10,822 nucleotides of DNA from contig RFKI01000144.1 of the NCBI GenBank assembly GCA_003694355.1, positions 1 to 10,822 on the forward strand, given 5' to 3'. This document shows, one piece after another, positions 8,197 through 10,822 of this stretch. The notes beneath the pieces were generated by a model. It was given only the letters and a program-made list of their open reading frames with translations, was not told the origin of the DNA and did not search any database. How positions within the stretch are numbered: position 1 is the first letter of the stretch; each line of letters starts with the position of its first letter. The stretch is from Bdellovibrio sp. (lineage in GTDB: Bacteria; Bdellovibrionota; Bdellovibrionia; Bdellovibrionales; UBA1609). A program made the position numbers and the translations under genes.

Positions 8197-8784
8197 GTGA
8201 GAGCATTTATTTTATTTTTATTTCTGTTATGTGGTGATTTATTATTGGCTCACTCGTTAGATAAAATTATTTCTCCCACAGGGGATATTGATCCATGGCC
8301 TTGGGGCATTGAATGTCCTTTTAAGGTGGAAGAAACAAAAGGATTATGGAAGTATAAAGTTGCCGAGGGGCAATATTCTTATATAGAGTTTTTAGTTCAT
8401 CCTTACTCCAACCAAAATCTCCGCACTTTTGAGGTTTTTCAGTATGGTCCTCAATTAAAATTGGTAGCAAAGGGGCAAGGAGTGGCCGAATCAGATACCA
8501 TGTTCTTAAGAGCGGGTATGAGAGGAGTGGGGGCCTTAAGGCAGACTCAGTATTTGGTCTATGTTCGATCTTTTAAGGATAATGAAGAGGACCAGTGTGA
8601 TCAGTCATCCATGAAGGTGCTGACTATTAAGCCTCTTGGAGGCAAATCCTGTTCGGCCAAAAGCTTTGAGTTAATAAAAGTGAATAATGACGAGGCCTGT
8701 CGACTTTTCGGCCGGGGCCATTATTTGTGTCATGATCACCGTGAAACTGGGAAAAATTTACTTCCTGTTTCAAAAAGGATGTGA
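8197..8784 (+). CDS. Exported cysteine-containing protein of unknown function
   Basis: A 195-residue protein that I do not recognise. The N-terminus MRAFILFLFLLCGDLLLA is a classic signal peptide with probable cleavage after Ala18 (LLA/HS). Cys12 lies inside the hydrophobic segment and is preceded by Leu-Leu, so it is not a lipobox. The mature part has five cysteines (40, 134, 152, 168, 178), compatible with two disulfide bonds in the periplasm or outside the cell. It begins with a Trp/Pro motif (DPWPWGIECPF), continues with beta-strand-like segments and has a hydrophilic tail with HYLCHDHRE. The GTG start is supported by the signal peptide and a G6 site. It lies nine bases after the TPR regulator, so it is likely co-expressed with it and may be connected to what that regulator senses or controls; this is inference only. 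Confidence 0.75.
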   Translation: MRAFILFLFLLCGDLLLAHSLDKIISPTGDIDPWPWGIECPFKVEETKGLWKYKVAEGQYSYIEFLVHPYSNQNLRTFEVFQYGPQLKLVAKGQGVAESDTMFLRAGMRGVGALRQTQYLVYVRSFKDNEEDQCDQSSMKVLTIKPLGGKSCSAKSFELIKVNNDEACRLFGRGHYLCHDHRETGKNLLPVSKRM

Positions 8785-8838
8785 CAGTACAAGAAAAATT
8801 ATTTAACGTGGTGCCACTTCCTTTGAAAAGAATGTTTT

Positions 8839-8914
8839 AGGGAGTTAGCTCAGTTGGTAGAGCGCCACCCTTACAAGGTGGATGTCGTCGGTTCGACCCC
8901 GGCACTCCCTACCA
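8839..8914 (+). tRNA. tRNA-Val (anticodon TAC)
   Basis: A complete 76-base cloverleaf with encoded CCA. The acceptor stem AGGGAGT (8839-8845) pairs fully with ACTCCCT (8904-8910). The D stem is GCTC/GAGC, the anticodon stem CCACC/GGTGG with loop CTTACAA, and the T stem GTCGG/CCGGC with loop TTCGACC. Anticodon TAC at 8872-8874 reads GTA and, by wobble, other valine codons. The discriminator base is A8911, followed by CCA. No clear promoter was seen in the 54 bases upstream, so it may be transcribed from further left. Confidence 0.97.
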
Positions 8915-8966
8915 GTTTCGGGGTGGTCACTTTTTCCCTAAGTGTTTTAGCCTGGATAACTTTATA

Positions 8967-9620
8967 ATGAGCACGCCCTCTTTATTTCCTCAATGGTTAG
9001 GTCTTCAAAAATATGAAGAAGGTCTTAGGAAACAAGAACAGCTATGTGCTCTTATAAAGGGACAAAGAAAAGGATACGTTTTAGGCTTAGAGCATGAGAT
9101 TGTGGTGACATTAGGTCTTCGAGGTTCTAGGGATGAAGACCTTATTGATAGAGACGCGCTAAAAAGAAAAAATGTTCCCATTATAAAAGTGCCTCGAGGG
9201 GGACAAGCTACTTTGCATAGCCCAGGACAGCTTGTGATATATCCTCTCTTGCCTTTAAAAGATTGGAAAATAGGAGTGAGGGCCTATGTGGAATGTCTTG
9301 AAAAAAGTTCTCAAAATTTTTTGGAGTTATATGGAATTAAAAGTTTTAGAAAAGAAGAAGAGCCAGGGCTTTATACTTCTCAGGGCAAAATTGTTTTTAT
9401 AGGGGTACAAGTCAGCCAGGGAATCTCTCGTCATGGGATAGCTATCAATGTTAATAATGATTTAAGTTATTTTTCATGGATTCGGTCTTGTGGAAAACTT
9501 GAAGACACTTTTGATCGCTTAGTGACAAAAGAGCCTTTAGAAAATTTATTTCAGAATTGGGCGTCTTGTTTTAAAAGACAGCTCACCTCTCTTTTATCAT
9601 TGAACTTTTTAAAGAGTTAA
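8967..9620 (+). CDS. lipB: Octanoyltransferase (lipoyl(octanoyl) transferase LipB)
   Basis: A 217-residue cytoplasmic enzyme that moves octanoyl from acyl carrier protein to the lipoyl domains of 2-oxoacid dehydrogenases and the glycine cleavage system, the first step of lipoate synthesis. Family features are the N-terminal WLGLQKYEEGLRKQ, the substrate loop RGGQATLHSPGQL (78-89, family usually HGPGQ), catalytic Lys141 in GKIVFIG, HGIAINVNNDL (156-166) and catalytic Cys175 in RSCG. The usual Trp before the Lys motif is replaced in GLYTSQGKI, so this is a somewhat divergent member. ATG 8967 is the only credible start but has no good ribosome-binding site; GGAT at 8954-8957 is the best available. 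It lies 52 bases after tRNA-Val and may be released from a shared transcript. lipA is not in the window. It converges with the lipoprotein gene, 12 bases away. Confidence 0.92.
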   Translation: MSTPSLFPQWLGLQKYEEGLRKQEQLCALIKGQRKGYVLGLEHEIVVTLGLRGSRDEDLIDRDALKRKNVPIIKVPRGGQATLHSPGQLVIYPLLPLKDWKIGVRAYVECLEKSSQNFLELYGIKSFRKEEEPGLYTSQGKIVFIGVQVSQGISRHGIAINVNNDLSYFSWIRSCGKLEDTFDRLVTKEPLENLFQNWASCFKRQLTSLLSLNFLKS

Positions 9621-9632
9621 AATTTAACTTAA

Positions 9633-10730
9633 CTAATTGGAAGAAGGAAGGACATAATAAACGGTTGAAATAAATTGGATGTCTGAGTGAGAGCAATCTA
9701 CAGAAGGGTTATCATCTCCAGTAACAATGAATTTGAATTCATGTTGATGGCGTTGTTCATTAAGACCCATAATACCCATAAAGATACTAGAGTCGAACTT
9801 CATGAACATTTCTCCATTACTTTCTGTTTCTGGCCAGTAACAGTCAGAAAGTCCTTGATCTTGTCCTAGGCAGAAATCATACTTTTCATAATCATTGTTG
9901 ATCCAATAGTGCCCTTTAATCGTTCTCCAGTCATAAATAGGAAAACCGTTTTGTCGGGGAAATTGATTATAGTTAATATTTACGATTTCTCCTTTAGGGG
10001 CTTTTACAAAAGTGCCTTCTGGAATCTTGATAAAGCGTCCAACAAGATCCATTAGTTTTACGCCAAACTCTTGTGGATTATCAGGGAGCATTTTAAAAAA
10101 TGTTAGCTTTTCTGGAGTTTGGATAGCAGTTTCTCCATTGGGGAGGTTTACAATTTTTCCCTCAGGAGCTTCTAAGGTTTTACCTTGTGGAGATATGATA
10201 AACTCATTGTCAGAAGTTGCTAAAACCACATTATCAAAAGTGAAAATAAAATGGTCATCAAACTTCATACTTTGATTATAAAATTTAAAGTCAATATTAC
10301 AAACTTTAGATCCCTCAGGTAGAGAGAAAGTGGCTTTTTGTTCCCTGCGAGCTTGAAAATAGAGGTTATGAGGAGGTAAGTTACCCAGACCTTTTTTAAG
10401 GTCATGGGGGCTAAGGTCCACATTGTTCCAATCGCATGCTGATCTGTTGTTTAAGTAATCCTTGGATGGATTGGGAAAACGAACGAATACCTTTGTGATT
10501 TTGAGGGCTTTGGTTTGGCAAAGATTTAAGATCTTAGGAGGTGGAGTTATAGGATCAGGAGTTGGTTCTGTTTCGTTTTGTGGAGGAGAAGGCGTTTTCA
10601 ATATAGAGTTTAAAGTGCCATTTTCTTTTTTGGAGAAAGACACTTCAGAACAATTATTAAAATAAAAAAGAAGGCCTCCAAGTAGAAGGCTGAGAGTGAT
10701 GAAATTCTTTATGGCTGACATTTTTTTCAC
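9633..10730 (-). CDS. Putative secreted lipoprotein with short P-x-G repeats
   Basis: A 365-residue exported protein of unknown function. The N-terminus has a basic start and a hydrophobic core (about 10-24), then FNNC with Cys27. This is not a standard lipobox, since Asn rather than Gly/Ala/Ser precedes Cys, but the position fits a lipoprotein. A Pro/Thr/Glu-rich linker (46-66) follows, typical of a tether from the membrane. The globular part has cysteines at 71, 99, 144, 287, 297 and 346, suggesting disulfides. Residues 178-208 and 234-252 contain runs of an eight-residue pattern around P-x-G (SPQGKTL, APEGKIV, LPNGETA; IPEGTFV, APKGEIV), likely short beta turns. The start is GTG at 10730, five bases after a G6 site (complement of 10736-10741); an internal ATG at 10721 is too far from that site. 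It is expressed from a separate minus-strand promoter region. Confidence 0.7.
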   Translation of the reverse strand: MKKMSAIKNFITLSLLLGGLLFYFNNCSEVSFSKKENGTLNSILKTPSPPQNETEPTPDPITPPPKILNLCQTKALKITKVFVRFPNPSKDYLNNRSACDWNNVDLSPHDLKKGLGNLPPHNLYFQARREQKATFSLPEGSKVCNIDFKFYNQSMKFDDHFIFTFDNVVLATSDNEFIISPQGKTLEAPEGKIVNLPNGETAIQTPEKLTFFKMLPDNPQEFGVKLMDLVGRFIKIPEGTFVKAPKGEIVNINYNQFPRQNGFPIYDWRTIKGHYWINNDYEKYDFCLGQDQGLSDCYWPETESNGEMFMKFDSSIFMGIMGLNEQRHQHEFKFIVTGDDNPSVDCSHSDIQFISTVYYVLPSSN

Positions 10731-10735
10731 AAAAT

Positions 10736-10741
10736 CCCCCC
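10736..10741 (-). promoter_or_regulatory. G6 ribosome-binding site supporting GTG start at 10730
   Basis: On the minus strand AAGGGGGG is followed by ATTTT and then GTG, a five-base spacing. The internal ATG at 10719-10721 would be 14 bases away, so GTG is preferred. Confidence 0.6.
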
Positions 10742-10756
10742 TTCTTTATTTGCCCT

Positions 10757-10771
10757 ACAAAAGAAGTGCCA
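10757..10771 (-). promoter_or_regulatory. Possible sigma-54 (-24/-12) promoter of the lipoprotein gene
   Basis: On the minus strand TGGCAC (complement of 10766-10771), five bases, then TTGT (complement of 10757-10760) matches the sigma-54 pattern TGGCAC-N5-TTGC except the last base. A start about twelve bases on, near 10745, would retain the G6 ribosome-binding site. The competing sigma-70 reading, TTGGCA with AATAAA at spacing 16, would start inside that site. The rest of 10731-10822 shows nothing else I can name. Confidence 0.3.
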
Positions 10772-10822
10772 AGTTATTTGTAGTCTTTTTAAGGGGTTAT
10801 AGATCGAAACACTGTCTAAATT

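Noticed and set aside
8781..8809. GTGACA as a -35 box for a tRNA-Val promoter
   Set aside because: No acceptable -10 box lies 15-19 bases downstream; the nearest AT-rich hexamers are at wrong spacing.
8808..8817. GTGG-TG-CCAC inverted repeat before tRNA-Val
   Set aside because: Four-base arms with a two-base centre are expected by chance in a window of this size.
8928..8948. Possible terminator after tRNA-Val: CACTT/AAGTG stem followed by four T
   Set aside because: A five-pair stem with a seven-base loop and a very short T run is too weak to call; transcription may continue into lipB.
8963..8968. Exact TATAAT -10 box
   Set aside because: It overlaps the lipB ATG, has no -35 partner at normal spacing, and would start transcription inside lipB.
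9615..9629. AGTTAA-AAT-TTAACT hairpin between lipB and the lipoprotein gene
   Set aside because: The stem is six AT-rich pairs with no proper T tract on either strand, so it is not a convincing bidirectional terminator.
10012..10665. Plus-strand open frames of 67-87 codons
   Set aside because: They are antisense to the lipoprotein gene, whose signal peptide, linker and ribosome-binding site make it the real coding strand.

Overview
The window reads as a stretch of chromosome from a Gram-negative (diderm) bacterium. It is AT-rich by eye and densely coded, with no gene-free stretch longer than about 200 bases. Lineage hints are modest. The clpP-clpX-lon order is typical of Proteobacteria and relatives, but the usual upstream tig is absent: clpP is preceded by a divergent pepA. 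The last gene encodes a secreted protein whose signal peptide ends in Phe-Asn-Asn-Cys, a pattern I associate with the predatory Bdellovibrio-type bacteria. My best guess is Bdellovibrionota or a related 'deltaproteobacterial' group, at moderate to low confidence.

Layout. Bases 2-679 (+) hold the 3' part of a c-type cytochrome gene cut by the window edge; it fuses a molybdopterin-oxidoreductase-like domain to a CxxCH heme domain. Bases 715-2232 (-) encode leucyl aminopeptidase (pepA), convergent with the cytochrome gene and divergent from clpP. Bases 2429-6915 (+) hold the protein quality-control block clpP, clpX and lon, closed by a strong intrinsic terminator at 6925-6971. Bases 7081-8784 (+) hold an apparent two-gene unit: a TPR protein with a C-terminal OmpR-type winged helix, then a small exported cysteine-containing protein of unknown function. 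A tRNA-Val(TAC) lies at 8839-8914, followed by lipB (8967-9620, +). A putative secreted lipoprotein with short P-x-G repeats (9633-10730, -) converges on lipB.

How the genes fit together. ClpX unfolds substrates for ClpP, Lon degrades misfolded proteins on its own, and PepA can trim the resulting peptides, so 715-6915 is a proteolysis neighbourhood. LipB supplies octanoyl groups for lipoate synthesis and has no evident link to its neighbours. The TPR/winged-helix protein and its coupled exported partner are the least explained genes.

Points worth a second look: a leader stem that would mask the lon ribosome-binding site; a ClpX whose ClpP-docking loop reads LGI instead of IGF/LGF; a ClpP that appears to start at its mature N-terminus from a TTG codon; G6-type ribosome-binding sites on three genes; two short perfect dyads upstream of clpP and of the regulator gene; and a possible sigma-54 promoter for the lipoprotein gene. 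I saw no CRISPR array, insertion sequence, phage gene or clearly new multi-gene system.
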